NCBI GenBank assembly: GCA_019459145.1
Contig: JAIBEK010000028.1
Location: 124,001 to 188,000, forward strand
Reading direction: 5' to 3'
Length of the DNA: 64,000 nt
From: Arenimonas sp.
Lineage (GTDB): Bacteria; Pseudomonadota; Alphaproteobacteria; Rhizobiales; Rhizobiaceae
Translations under genes and position numbers: made by a program
Notes under the pieces: model-generated
Told to the model about the DNA's origin: nothing
Database searches by the model: none
The model's input: the letters and a program-made list of their open reading frames with translations, nothing else
Part shown: positions 18,474 to 27,083 of the stretch, piece by piece
How positions within the stretch are numbered: the stretch's first letter is position 1
Layout of the letters: each line of letters starts with the position of its first letter

Positions 18474-18617
18474 CGGACGCCACGGCGGCTTTTCTTCCGA
18501 ATGCGCCCGTAAGAGAGATATTTGCTCGCCTGCCCAGTTCTTTGGGAATGGCTGTTTCTCGTCCTTCCGGCATTTTGTTGCGATACTTTCACACAGCTCA
18601 GCTAGCAGGATCGACAC

Positions 18618-19364
18618 ATGACCTCCCAAGACCTTGAGATGCGTGCGCAACGGCTCGACGCCGACCTGGCCGGCCTCGACCTTTCCGGTCGGCTGGCCCT
18701 CATCGCCGCGTTCGGCGGCCGCGCCGTGTTCACCACCAGCCTCGGCATCGAGGACCAGGTGATCACCGCCGCGATTGGCCTGGCCCGGCTGCCGATCGAC
18801 GTCTCGACGCTGGAGACCGGTCGTCTGTTCAAGGAGACGGCGGATCTGATCGGCGAGACCGAGGAACGCTTCGGCATTTCCATCAAGCGCTTCCGTCCCG
18901 AACAGGACGACATCGACGCCTATGCGGCGAAGTATGGCCTGAACGGCTTTTACGAGAGCGTCGAGGCGCGTCACGCCTGCTGTCATGTGCGCAAGCTGGT
19001 GCCGCTGGCCAAGGCGCTGTCCGGCGCGACGATCTGGATCACCGGCCTGCGCCGCGGCCAGTCGGGCAACCGGGCGACCACGCCCTTTGCCGAATACGAC
19101 GGCGAACGCGATCTCATCAAGGTGAACCCGCTGGCCGACTGGTCGCTCGCCGACATCGACGCCTATGTCGAGGCAGAAGCCGTGCCGACCAATCCGCTGC
19201 ACAAGCGCGGCTATCCCTCGATCGGCTGCGAGCCCTGCACCCGGGCGATCAAGCCCGGCGAGAGCGAACGCGCCGGCCGCTGGTGGTGGGAAAACGACGA
19301 GAAACGCGAATGCGGCCTGCACGTGCCGGAAGCGGCGACGCAACTGGAACGCACGCCGGCCTGA
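18618..19364 (+). CDS. cysH: Adenylylsulfate (APS) reductase, CysH family
   Basis: A 248-residue thioredoxin-dependent reductase. The cysteine pairs HACCHVRK and GCEPCTR that bind a [4Fe-4S] cluster are present, as in assimilatory APS reductases rather than PAPS reductases, plus the catalytic ECGLH near the C-terminus. FTTSLGIEDQVITAA and STLETGRLF are family motifs. It reduces APS to sulfite. It is the first gene of cysH-D-N, separated from cysD by a palindromic repeat. Confidence 0.93.
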   Translation: MTSQDLEMRAQRLDADLAGLDLSGRLALIAAFGGRAVFTTSLGIEDQVITAAIGLARLPIDVSTLETGRLFKETADLIGETEERFGISIKRFRPEQDDIDAYAAKYGLNGFYESVEARHACCHVRKLVPLAKALSGATIWITGLRRGQSGNRATTPFAEYDGERDLIKVNPLADWSLADIDAYVEAEAVPTNPLHKRGYPSIGCEPCTRAIKPGESERAGRWWWENDEKRECGLHVPEAATQLERTPA

Positions 19365-19376
19365 ACAAAAGGAACG

Positions 19377-19536
19377 GCCCCTCACCCTGACCCTCTCCCC
19401 GCTTGCGGGGAGAGGGGACTGAGACGACGCAATCTGCGGCCTTCTCCCGATCTCGACGCTGAGAAGGGACGGAGACGGTGCGGCAAGTCCCTTCTCCCCG
19501 CCTGCGGGGAGAAGGTGGCGGCAGCCGGATGAGGGG
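19377..19536. repeat. Palindromic intergenic repeat, copy 3
   Basis: Between cysH and cysD. CCCTCTCCCC-GCTTGC-GGGGAGAGGGG forms the first hairpin and CTTCTCCCC-GCCTGC-GGGGAGAAG the second, followed by the shared GCCGGATGAGGGGC block. A possible read-through element inside the operon. Confidence 0.85.
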
Positions 19537-19589
19537 CAAGGCCCGACCAAATGATACCCGGCATCACCGGGCGCCAAGGACAAGAGACA

Positions 19590-20540
19590 ATGCATCATTC
19601 GGAATTCGATCCCCATTCCAAGGATCACCCGGCCAAGCCGCCGCTCGATCCGCATCTGAAGGCGCTGGAGAACGAGGCGATCCACATCTTCCGCGAGGTG
19701 GCAGCCGAGTTCGTCAAGCCGGTCATGCTCTATTCGATCGGCAAGGATTCGTCAGTGCTGCTGCACCTGGCGCGCAAGGCGTTTTATCCCGGTCGCGTGC
19801 CCTTCCCGCTCTTGCACGTGAACACCGGCTGGAAGTTTGCCGAGATGATCGCCTTTCGCGACGAGATCGTCGAACGCTACGACCTCGACCTGATCGAGCA
19901 CATCAATCCGCGCGGGGCTGCCGAAGGCGTCACCCCGTTCAGCCATGGCTCGGCGCTCTATACCGACATCATGAAGACGGAAGGCCTGCGCCAGGCGCTC
20001 AATGCCGGGCAGTTCGACGCCGCCTTCGGCGGTGCGCGCCGCGACGAGGAAGCGAGCCGCGCCAAGGAGCGCATCTATTCCTTCCGCACCCCCGACCATC
20101 GCTGGGACCCGCGCAACCAGCGCCCCGAACTGTGGAACATCTACAACGGCCAGATCCGCCGCGGCGAGAGCGTGCGCGCCTTCCCGCTGTCGAACTGGAC
20201 CGAAGTCGACATCTGGCGCTACATCCAGGCTGAGGACATCCCTCTCGTGCCGCTCTACTACGCCGCCAAGCGCCCCTTCGTCGAACGCGACGGCATGATG
20301 ATCCTCGCCGAGGATCCGCGCCTCGAACTGCTGCCCGGAGAGGTCAAGCAGGAAGGCATGATCCGCTTCCGCACGCTCGGCTGCTTCCCGCTCACCGGCG
20401 CCATCCGCAGCCATGCGACGACGCTGGACGAGGTGATCGCCGAGCTTGAAATCGCCACCGTGTCCGAGCGCCAGGGCCGGGCCATCGACCGCGACCAGTC
20501 GGGTTCGATGGAGAAGAAGAAACGCGAAGGATATTTCTGA
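19590..20540 (+). CDS. cysD: Sulfate adenylyltransferase subunit 2
   Basis: A 316-residue ATP-pyrophosphatase-type protein. The PP-loop [48 protein letters not shown] and the C-terminal [20 protein letters not shown] are diagnostic of CysD. With CysN it makes APS from sulfate and ATP. ATG at 19590 gives the family N-terminus. cysN begins 1 nt after its stop. Confidence 0.95.
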   Translation: MHHSEFDPHSKDHPAKPPLDPHLKALENEAIHIFREVAAEFVKPVMLYSIGKDSSVLLHLARKAFYPGRVPFPLLHVNTGWKFAEMIAFRDEIVERYDLDLIEHINPRGAAEGVTPFSHGSALYTDIMKTEGLRQALNAGQFDAAFGGARRDEEASRAKERIYSFRTPDHRWDPRNQRPELWNIYNGQIRRGESVRAFPLSNWTEVDIWRYIQAEDIPLVPLYYAAKRPFVERDGMMILAEDPRLELLPGEVKQEGMIRFRTLGCFPLTGAIRSHATTLDEVIAELEIATVSERQGRAIDRDQSGSMEKKKREGYF

Positions 20541-20541
20541 G

Positions 20542-22017
20542 ATGACCGCCGCCATTACCGCTCTCGCCGCCGAGCTTCCGGACGTCCAGCCGGCCTTCGT
20601 GACCCGCGATTCGCGCCCGCTGCGCCTCATCACCTGCGGCTCGGTCGACGACGGCAAGTCGACGCTGATCGGCCGCCTGCTGTGGGACACCAAGGCCGTC
20701 AAGGAAGACCAGGCCGCGACGCTGCACCGCGATTCGGGCAAGCAGAACGATCTCGGCCTGCCCGACTTCGCGCTGCTGCTCGACGGCCTGCAGGCCGAGC
20801 GCGAACAGGGCATCACCATCGACGTCGCCTATCGCTACTTCGCCTCGGACAAGCGCTCCTTCATTGTCGCCGACACGCCCGGCCACGAACAGTATACCCG
20901 CAACATGGCGACCGGCGCCTCGACCGCCGATCTCGCCATTCTTCTGGTCGATGCGCGCTCCGGCCTGCTGGAGCAGACGCGGCGACACGCCACCATCGCC
21001 TCGCTGATGGGCATCAAGCAGTTCGTGCTGGCGATCAACAAGATCGACCTCACCAACTACGACCGTGCCGGCTTCGACGTGATCGCCCACGAGTTCCGCA
21101 CGCTGGCGCTGTCGCTCGGCGTGCGCCAGGTGACCGCCATCCCGATGTCGGCGCTGAAGGGCGAGAACGTCGTCTATTCCGGCGCGGCCGTGATGCCGTG
21201 GTATGACGGTCCGACGCTGGTCGAGGCATTGGAACTTGCCACGCTGCGTTCCGCCCAGACCACCGGCTTCCGCCTGCCGGTGCAGCGCGTCTGCCGCCCG
21301 GGCGAAAGTTTTCGCGGCTATCAGGGCACGGTTGCCGGCGGCGCGGTGAAGCCCGGCGACGGCGTGGTGATCCTGCCGTCGGGCCAGATCGCCAACGTCA
21401 AGCAGATCGTCACCTTCGACCTGGTGCGCAATGCCGCGGTTGCCGGCGATGCGATCACCCTGGTGCTCGACCGTCAGGTCGACGTGTCGCGCGGCGACAT
21501 GATCGTCTCGCTCGACAGCCAGCCGCAGTCGGGCCTGTCCTTCGACGCCCATCTGGTGGCGCTGCAACCGGACGGCATCCAGCCAGGCAAGCGCTACTGG
21601 CTGAAGTCGGGTTCGCGCCGCCAGCGCGTGCAGGTCAATCCGGTCTCCCAGGTCGATCTCAAGTCGGGCAAGTGGAACCAGGCCGATGCGCTCGCCATGA
21701 ACGCCATCGGCAAGGTGCACCTCGCCTTCGACGAGGCGGCGATCTTCGACCCCTACGAGCAGAACCGCTCCACCGGCGCCTTCATCCTGATCGATCCGGA
21801 CACCAACAACACGGTGGCCGGCGGCATGGTGACCGCCAAGCGCGCCGATCTCGGCGGGTTGAACGCCCATGACGGCCGGGTCATCCTGTCGCTGCCCGCC
21901 GATCTCGCCGAGCAGTTGATGGCGACCGAACTCCTGTCGGCCCGCCGCGACGAGGTGGAAACCCGGCGCATCACCAATGCGGCCGCCCGCGACCTCATCG
22001 ACGGTATCGACGGCTGA
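20542..22017 (+). CDS. cysN: Sulfate adenylyltransferase subunit 1 (GTPase), without APS kinase domain
   Basis: A 491-residue translation-factor-type GTPase: G1 GSVDDGKSTLIGRLL, G3 DTPGHEQYTRNM, G4 NKIDL, then beta-barrel domains. It drives APS synthesis with CysD. Many rhizobial homologues are CysN-CysC (NodQ) fusions; this one ends after the barrels and has no P-loop APS kinase domain, which matches the APS-type CysH upstream. ATG at 20542 is set by the 1-nt gap to cysD. A strong terminator follows. Confidence 0.94.
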   Translation: MTAAITALAAELPDVQPAFVTRDSRPLRLITCGSVDDGKSTLIGRLLWDTKAVKEDQAATLHRDSGKQNDLGLPDFALLLDGLQAEREQGITIDVAYRYFASDKRSFIVADTPGHEQYTRNMATGASTADLAILLVDARSGLLEQTRRHATIASLMGIKQFVLAINKIDLTNYDRAGFDVIAHEFRTLALSLGVRQVTAIPMSALKGENVVYSGAAVMPWYDGPTLVEALELATLRSAQTTGFRLPVQRVCRPGESFRGYQGTVAGGAVKPGDGVVILPSGQIANVKQIVTFDLVRNAAVAGDAITLVLDRQVDVSRGDMIVSLDSQPQSGLSFDAHLVALQPDGIQPGKRYWLKSGSRRQRVQVNPVSQVDLKSGKWNQADALAMNAIGKVHLAFDEAAIFDPYEQNRSTGAFILIDPDTNNTVAGGMVTAKRADLGGLNAHDGRVILSLPADLAEQLMATELLSARRDEVETRRITNAAARDLIDGIDG

Positions 22018-22051
22018 ACGACGTTCTCCCCGGACGCCTGGCGTCCCACAT

Positions 22052-22084
22052 GCCCGCTCTCTTACCCGGAGCGGGCTTTTTTTT
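22052..22084 (+). terminator. Rho-independent terminator after cysN
   Basis: Perfect 8-bp stem GCCCGCTC / GAGCGGGC (22052-22059 and 22069-22076) followed by eight T residues. It ends the cysHDN transcript. Confidence 0.92.
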
Positions 22085-22110
22085 CGTTCAGAGAGATATG
22101 AGGAAAAGGA

Positions 22111-22392
22111 TCAGGCCTTGCGGTCGCGGCGCACCGGCGCGCCGCGGGCGATGTTCATCTCCTCGTGGACCACCTCTCCACCCAGCCCGATAACGGCGCG
22201 CCAGATGCGATTGCCGATGCGCAGGCTCAGGCGGCTCGTGCCGGCATCCTCACCCTCGCCCACTTCGACCGTGCTGTTGACCAGCCCCTGCTCCTGCAGG
22301 CGGCGAAATTCCGCCACCGGCAGACCGAAGCGCTGCGCAAGCTCGGCCGGATCGAGGATGAAGTCGCCATTGCCGTCGCGTTCGATCCGCAT
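22111..22392 (-). CDS. Small conserved hypothetical protein (possibly DUF6522)
   Basis: A 93-residue soluble protein beginning MRIERDGNGDFILDPAELAQ; residues 15-35 (LAQRFGLPVAEFRRLQEQGL) form a helical segment resembling a small HTH-like unit, followed by a beta-rich half (RLSLRIGNRIWRAVIGL). ATG at 22392 has AAGGAGAAGCGG directly upstream. It lies 26 nt after the HPP-family gene in the same direction and is probably its operon partner. I suspect the DUF6522 family but cannot confirm; function unknown. Confidence 0.65.
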   Translation of the reverse strand: MRIERDGNGDFILDPAELAQRFGLPVAEFRRLQEQGLVNSTVEVGEGEDAGTSRLSLRIGNRIWRAVIGLGGEVVHEEMNIARGAPVRRDRKA

Positions 22393-22418
22393 CCGCTTCT
22401 CCTTCGCGTGCATCCGTT

Positions 22419-23573
22419 TCAGCCGACCGCGAGCATCGGCCTATTGAGCGCAGGTTTCAAGTCCTGCCCCTCCCTGAGGGCCAGCGCACGCGATACGGCG
22501 GAGAGCAGATCGGTTTGAGAGATCAGCCCTTCGATCCGTTCGTCCTCGTCGACGATGACCACGGCATGGGCCTTTCCGTCGGTCAGAAGCGGCAGCAGCG
22601 CCAATGCCGGATCATGTGGCAAGGCGGTTGCCGCCCGCGAGATATTCGGCCTGATCGCACCGTCGGCGCCGATCAACTCGCGAAGACCGACCGTGCCGAG
22701 CAGCCGGCCTTCGGCATCGGTGACCGGCAGCGTGCGGATATTGTGCCGCAACAGAAGCGCCCGCGCCGTCTCCGGCGTATCGTTCTCACTGACCCGGATG
22801 ACGTCGAGCGACATGATGTCGGCGCAGGACAGAGGGCCATGCCGGCGGATGGTGGCGTGAAGTTCCACCTGCGTCAGCAATTGCTTGAGATCGCCGCGGT
22901 CGATGTCGAAGGTCTCGTGCATGGCGGTCAGTGCCGCCTCGATATCGGCCTCGCTGAAGCCTGCGCGCAATTGCGGGGGAAGGTCGCGCGTCTGATGGAG
23001 ATTGGCGGCGACGGGCGGGGCAAGGTGCGGATAGGCGCGGCGCGACAGCTTGTGCGCGACGATGCCGAGCGTAACCAGGATGGCCGAGTTGAGGCCGACC
23101 GGGACGATGGGAAAGAGCAGCCCCCAGTCGGCGATCGCCTGGCCGCCGAGCACCGTCATCATGGCGACCGCCCCGCCCGGCGGATGGAGGCAGCGCGTGA
23201 GCGACATGGCGGCGATCGCCAGCGAGACGGCAAGACCGATGGCAAGAGCCGGCTCATGGATGAAATGAGCCACGATGAGGCCGGAAAGTGCCGAAAGAGA
23301 ATTGCCGCCGATGATCGACCAAGGCTGGGCGAGCGGGCTTGTGGGGACGACGAAAAGAAGGACGGCGGACGCACCGATCGGCGCGACGATCAACGGCAGA
23401 TGCGGATCGGGACCGAGCAGCAGACCGCAGAGAAAGCCGGTCAGGGCAGTCGCGACCAGCGCGCCGAGACAACCGATGAGCCGTTCCGTGAGTGTGGCTC
23501 CGGCAAGGATCGGGTTGAACAATTGCCTGAGGGCAGCCTTTGCCGAACGGCGGGCGGGATCGCTGGTGGTCAT
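22419..23573 (-). CDS. HPP-family membrane protein with C-terminal CBS pair
   Basis: A 384-residue protein. The N-terminal half has about five membrane segments and the family signature TRCLHPPGGAVAMMTVLGG; APIGASAVLLFVVPTSPLAQP is also typical of HPP proteins. The C-terminal part (about residues 240-375) is a CBS pair (ADIMSLDVIRVSENDTPETA and IEGLISQTDLLSAV). HPP proteins have been linked to nitrite transport in photosynthetic organisms; transport of an anion controlled by a nucleotide at the CBS domains is plausible here but unproven. Confidence 0.85.
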   Translation of the reverse strand: MTTSDPARRSAKAALRQLFNPILAGATLTERLIGCLGALVATALTGFLCGLLLGPDPHLPLIVAPIGASAVLLFVVPTSPLAQPWSIIGGNSLSALSGLIVAHFIHEPALAIGLAVSLAIAAMSLTRCLHPPGGAVAMMTVLGGQAIADWGLLFPIVPVGLNSAILVTLGIVAHKLSRRAYPHLAPPVAANLHQTRDLPPQLRAGFSEADIEAALTAMHETFDIDRGDLKQLLTQVELHATIRRHGPLSCADIMSLDVIRVSENDTPETARALLLRHNIRTLPVTDAEGRLLGTVGLRELIGADGAIRPNISRAATALPHDPALALLPLLTDGKAHAVVIVDEDERIEGLISQTDLLSAVSRALALREGQDLKPALNRPMLAVG

Positions 23574-23861
23574 CGAAGTGCTTCGTCCCGGAATCTGGCA
23601 GCGTTGGCAGGAGACAGGTCCCCCTTATTGGCCAGATCGGCTTTTTGTTAAAGGTAGGAAGTTGCGCAATTGCACCCTGCACCGGAATGTTTCTTCAGGC
23701 CCGTTCGCCCCTGCCGGTGACCGTGCCGGGAGCGGAGCGACCTTGCTGGCAGCCGCTCTCCATGGCCCTCTTCATTCGTGGGACGTGAGCGATCCAGCCC
23801 TTAGAGGCGGTGCGAAGAGGACGACAATTTGCCAATCTGGAAAAGACATGGCTCCGAAACG
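23574..23861. other. Intergenic stretch with no recognised gene
   Basis: Between the HPP gene start and the tRNA-Pro terminator. The minus-strand promoter for the HPP operon should lie here. No ORF with a good start, palindrome or repeat stands out. Confidence 0.4.
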
Positions 23862-23887
23862 AAAAAAGCCCGCAATCGCGGGCTTTT
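23862..23887 (-). terminator. Terminator of tRNA-Pro
   Basis: Perfect stem GCCCGC / GCGGGC with an AATC loop, flanked by an A run on the left and a T run on the right, so it reads as an intrinsic terminator on the minus strand directly after the tRNA. Confidence 0.88.
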
Positions 23888-23892
23888 CTAGC

Positions 23893-23969
23893 TGGTCGGA
23901 GTGGAGTGATTCGAACACTCGACCCCCACGTCCCGAACGTGGTGCGCTACCAGACTGCGCTACACTCCG
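23893..23969 (-). tRNA. tRNA-Pro (anticodon CGG), CCA encoded
   Basis: Minus-strand cloverleaf of 77 nt including CCA. Acceptor CGGAGTG pairs with CACTCCG; the anticodon arm CCACG-TTCGGGA-CGTGG has the anticodon CGG; the T arm contains GTTCGAATC. A -35/-10 promoter precedes it and a terminator follows. Confidence 0.97.
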
Positions 23970-23982
23970 TGCCAGCGGCGCC

Positions 23983-24011
23983 TCTATAGACCAGCGTTTT
24001 TTCTTGCACAA
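23983..24011 (-). promoter_or_regulatory. Sigma-70 promoter of tRNA-Pro
   Basis: On the minus strand TTGTGC (-35, 24006-24011) and TATAGA (-10, 23983-23988) are 17 nt apart, and the tRNA starts 13 nt after the -10. The remaining sequence up to 24281 (GC-poor near 24000, then ordinary) contains no recognised gene. Confidence 0.7.
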
Positions 24012-24281
24012 GCGGTGATTTGAAGATTTCCTGCGGAAGACGAAAATTTCGTGACGGATGCCGGCGCGTCCTCTCCGCTCAGGAGGGCGGGAGTGGCCGA
24101 AAATGCGGCGGAACGTGGCCCCTTGGCATCATTGGCGAAAAATGCGCGGTACAGCCAGAAGAGGCGATTTTCATCCACCCGCTTTGCGGCTAAAGCCGGC
24201 ATTGCGAAACGGCGCCGATGGGCGGAGAATCAGGGGCTCCGGGCGACCGTCTTCGCCGACATGAGCTCAAGGGACAGAGAA

Positions 24282-24680
24282 ATGAATTTCCGCGTGATCA
24301 CCATGGCCGGCCTTGCGCTGGCGCTTGCCGGTTGCACCACTACGGGTGTCGCCACGAACCCGATCGAAGCGCGCTGGAACGGCCAGCAGGCCGGTGCCTT
24401 CTTCGCCAGGTTCGGCCCGCCGATTACCGATGTCGAGACCGGCGGCACGACGCTCTACACCTGGCGGGGCGGCTACAAGACCCGCGCCGTTCCCGCCGTC
24501 TACGAGGATCTCGGCAATGGCAAGAAGGGCAAGCTGTTGAAGCCGGCGCGCTCCGAATATCTGCGCTGCGAAGTGCAGCTGACGGTGTCGCCCGACTACG
24601 TGATCCGCGGCGTGCGCACCGTCGTCGACAAGCGCACCGACGGCAAGAGCTATTGCGAGGAATTCCTCGCCGGCGCGTGA
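24282..24680 (+). CDS. Small lipoprotein
   Basis: A 132-residue protein with a lipoprotein signal: MNFRVITMAGLALALAGCTT, the lipobox being LAGC. The mature part is beta-rich, with GAFFARFGPPITDVETGGTT and YTWRGGYKTRAVPAV, resembling small SmpA/OmlA-like or conserved rhizobial outer-membrane lipoproteins, and two further cysteines (LRCEV, YCEEF) that may form a disulfide. ATG at 24282 has GGGACAGAG upstream. Function unknown. Confidence 0.78.
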   Translation: MNFRVITMAGLALALAGCTTTGVATNPIEARWNGQQAGAFFARFGPPITDVETGGTTLYTWRGGYKTRAVPAVYEDLGNGKKGKLLKPARSEYLRCEVQLTVSPDYVIRGVRTVVDKRTDGKSYCEEFLAGA

Positions 24681-24709
24681 GCGATCGCCACGGCGCATTC
24701 TTGACAGGC

Positions 24710-24742
24710 AAAAGCGCCCGCGGATCATTCCCGGGCGCTTTT
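24710..24742. terminator. Bidirectional terminator between lipoprotein and flagellin
   Basis: An 11-bp perfect stem, AAAAGCGCCCG / CGGGCGCTTTT, with an 11-nt loop. It serves both the plus-strand lipoprotein and the convergent flagellin gene. Confidence 0.88.
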
Positions 24743-24774
24743 CTTTCCTCGACGTCGCTGCCTGTGGCCAAACG

Positions 24775-25740
24775 TCAGAGCAGCAGGTCGAGGAAGCGTT
24801 CGGTGCCGGAATTGGCGATCTGCAGCGCCTGGATGCCGAGCTGTTCCTGGGTCTGCAATGCCTTCAGCCGCGTGGCTTCGGCGTTGAGGTCGGCATCGAC
24901 CATTTTGCCAACCCCGAATTCGATCGAGTCCTGCAGGTCCCGGGTGAATTCCGTCTGCAACTCGATGCGCGTGCTGATCGCGCCCAGCGATGTCGCCACC
25001 TCGATGATACGCTCCGCCATGGCATCGACGACGCTGATCATTTCCTCGATCTCCGCGTCGGTCGTCGCGTCCGAAAGGGTGATCTCGTCATAGGCGCCGC
25101 CGTTCTCGCCGTTGAACAGTACCCAGTCCTTGGAGGTGCCGAGTTCGGTGGCGAAACCCGAGCCGGTCAGGATGCCGCTGTCGCCCGACAGGTCATCGAT
25201 GAGGAAATTGACGTCTGACGTGCCCGCCGTGCCGGCAATCTCATAGGTGATGCTGGTCACCGTCACACCACCGTCGGCGTCGCGCCGGAAGGAGCCGACA
25301 AGTTCACGATCGACATCGTCGGCGAGATCGGTGCGCTTCAACCAGTTCTGTTCGGAGAAGCTCGACGCACTGGCGATGGTCTTCAACTGATCCTTCAGCT
25401 GGTCGAGATCGATATTGACCTTGTCCCGATCCACCCCCGGCTCGCGCGCCAGAACCAGCAGCTTCTTGATTTCGACCAGCGTGTCGGTCGCGGCGGAAAA
25501 GCCGTTATTGGCGCTGTCGACAATGCCGCTCGCCAGGCCAAGCGCGTCCTCGACGGCGGACAGCATCTTGTTGTCGGAGCGCATGGTCGTGGCGATCGAC
25601 CAATAGGCGGCATTGTCTGCCGCCGTGGCGACGCGCTGGCCGGAGGACATTCGTCCCATGGTGGCGTCGCGATCGCCCGTTGTCGACCGGAGAACGTCGA
25701 GCGCAAGAATAGCGCCGTTATTCGTATTAAAACTCAACAT
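24775..25740 (-). CDS. Flagellin
   Basis: A 321-residue flagellin. The conserved N-terminal D0/D1 part has LSFNTNNGAILALDVLRST and SSGQRVATAADNAAYWSIAT; the C-terminal D1/D0 helix has ISTRIELQTEFTRDLQDSIE and EATRLKALQTQEQLGIQALQ. The middle is a short variable Ser/Thr-containing domain. The C-terminus ends RFLDLLL, a slightly unusual tail for the family. No other flagellar gene is in the window, so this is an isolated copy. It would be secreted by the flagellar type III system and polymerise in the filament, possibly after glycosylation. Confidence 0.93.
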   Translation of the reverse strand: MLSFNTNNGAILALDVLRSTTGDRDATMGRMSSGQRVATAADNAAYWSIATTMRSDNKMLSAVEDALGLASGIVDSANNGFSAATDTLVEIKKLLVLAREPGVDRDKVNIDLDQLKDQLKTIASASSFSEQNWLKRTDLADDVDRELVGSFRRDADGGVTVTSITYEIAGTAGTSDVNFLIDDLSGDSGILTGSGFATELGTSKDWVLFNGENGGAYDEITLSDATTDAEIEEMISVVDAMAERIIEVATSLGAISTRIELQTEFTRDLQDSIEFGVGKMVDADLNAEATRLKALQTQEQLGIQALQIANSGTERFLDLLL

Positions 25741-25770
25741 TCAACACCTACGCAATACTGTTCGTTCGAA

Positions 25771-25794
25771 GAGGGCGCCGTGGATGACGCCCTC
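25771..25794 (-). promoter_or_regulatory. Hairpin in the flagellin 5' leader
   Basis: A perfect 7-bp stem, GAGGGCG / CGCCCTC, with a 10-nt loop, about 31 nt upstream of the flagellin ATG on the minus strand. The leader has only a weak ribosome-binding site (TAGGTG). Alphaproteobacterial flagellin mRNAs are often controlled through their 5' leaders (FlbT), so this hairpin may be regulatory. The rest of 25795-26043 is AT-rich and presumably holds the promoter. Confidence 0.4.
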
Positions 25795-26043
25795 CCGAAA
25801 GAAACTCAGAACAAACACGCCTCACGAACGCACTACCGACTGGAAGCGATGTTTTTATACATGCGTTAGGGTTAACACTTGCCTTACGTGCTTTAGATTT
25901 TATGGTTAATATTCAGTATATTACAACAGAGCACCCGAGGCCGCGAGCAAAGCCTGGGTGGCTGGCCACCCCCCATGCCGGTGCCATGCCTTGAATATGC
26001 GCCGCCCCTTGACTGCGTTCTTTGTTTGTTCCATTTCATCCCC

Positions 26044-26304
26044 ATGGCCGTCAGCATCGACACTCTTGGCAAGGCAACCCGCCACAACATGCTCGTGGTG
26101 GCGACCTGCCGGCATTGCGAGCGCCAGGCGCGGTTCCTGGCGAGCGATCTCGCCGGCTTCTACGGCCATGGGCGCGACCCGCGCAGCCTGCCTTTCCGCT
26201 GCAAGGCTTGCGACCGGCGCGACTGCCGGGTGACGCTGATGGACTGGCCGTTCGACCGCACGCCGGAGACCATCGTCTGGCGGCCGGTGAAGGTGCGGGG
26301 ATAA
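26044..26304 (+). CDS. Small cysteine-rich protein, zinc-ribbon-like
   Basis: An 86-residue protein with two Cys pairs, ATCRHCERQARFLASDLAGF and RCKACDRRDCRVTL, the CxxC...CxxC arrangement of a zinc ribbon. There is no signal peptide. The start is uncertain: ATG at 26044 lacks a clear ribosome-binding site, and an in-frame ATG at 25975 exists. Its neighbours are the flagellin and an NsrR-like gene, which give no obvious role. Function unknown. Confidence 0.6.
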   Translation: MAVSIDTLGKATRHNMLVVATCRHCERQARFLASDLAGFYGHGRDPRSLPFRCKACDRRDCRVTLMDWPFDRTPETIVWRPVKVRG

Positions 26305-26485
26305 ATGGCGGTTGGATTGCAGCGGTCGCTTACCAATGCCGGAGCTCTCGGCGCCCGGCGGAAAACTCGCGTGGCCGTTTCTATCGTGCAGCCGTTCTGT
26401 AACTGACCGCTCGACCAGAGCGGCCGCGAGGACTGAGCGAACCTGTGCCGCCGGAGCTTTCGCGTCGCCCCCGCCCTGCGCCGAT

Positions 26486-26515
26486 TTGACAAGCAAGCAT
26501 AGCGAACCGTATATA
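26486..26515 (+). promoter_or_regulatory. Sigma-70 promoter of the second NsrR-like gene
   Basis: TTGACA at 26486-26491 and TATATA at 26510-26515 with 18-nt spacing, about 57 nt upstream of the gene start at 26572. A near-consensus promoter. Confidence 0.6.
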
Positions 26516-26571
26516 TTTGCTGCACGGCACAATCCTGTGACCGCGTCATGACAGACGGCTTTGACAGAGCG

Positions 26572-27000
26572 ATGCAACTGACACGGTTTTCCGACTATGG
26601 CCTGCGGCTGATGATGATGGCAGCCGCCAATGGCGAGCGGCGCATCACGATAGAAGAAACGGCCCGGGCCTATGACATTTCGCGCGCCCATCTGATGAAG
26701 GTGGCGCAAGTGCTGGTGCGCGAGGGTTTTCTCAAGGCGGTGCGCGGCCGCGGCGGCGGGCTCACGCTGGCTCGGCCCGCCGAGACCATTACCATCGGTT
26801 CCGTCGTGCGGGCGACGGAGAGCGATTTCGCCATCGTCGAATGCATGGGCCCCGGCAACCAGTGCCGCATCACGCCGGCTTGCCGGCTGCGCGGCGTGCT
26901 GGGCGAAGCGCTCGGCGCCTTCCTCAAGGTTCTCGATCGCCATACGCTGGCCGAGCTCGTTCTCAGGCCCGAGGACTTCGGCTTTCCCATGGCGGCATGA
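26572..27000 (+). CDS. nsrR: Rrf2-family regulator, NsrR-like (copy 2)
   Basis: A 142-residue Rrf2 protein starting MQLTRFSDYGLRLMMMAAAN (an in-frame ATG at 26548 would add eight residues). It has the winged-helix recognition segment SRAHLMKVAQVLVREGFLKA, the wing RGRGGGLTLARPAE and the loop CMGPGNQCRITPAC, a C-X6-C-X5-C cluster motif as in NsrR. It lies just before the ferritin-like gene and the nos cluster. NsrR proteins sense NO with an Fe-S cluster, so control of NO or N2O genes is likely. This copy is closer to standard NsrR in length and sequence than copy 1; the symbol is tentative. Confidence 0.78.
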   Translation: MQLTRFSDYGLRLMMMAAANGERRITIEETARAYDISRAHLMKVAQVLVREGFLKAVRGRGGGLTLARPAETITIGSVVRATESDFAIVECMGPGNQCRITPACRLRGVLGEALGAFLKVLDRHTLAELVLRPEDFGFPMAA

Positions 27001-27083
27001 GATTGCGCGCACAAGCGTCACTCTCGCCGGGAGCGCCAGAGTTGCTCACGGCTGGCCGTCCATGAGCAAGGGTCGGCCCCGGC

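Noticed and set aside
17913..19685. 590-codon minus-strand frame containing the Rrf2 gene
   Set aside because: Only the last 148 codons form a Rrf2 protein; the earlier part overlaps cysH on the other strand and has no domain.
22111..22413. Upstream start at 22413 for the small protein
   Set aside because: The ATG at 22392 has a strong ribosome-binding site; the extra seven residues have none.
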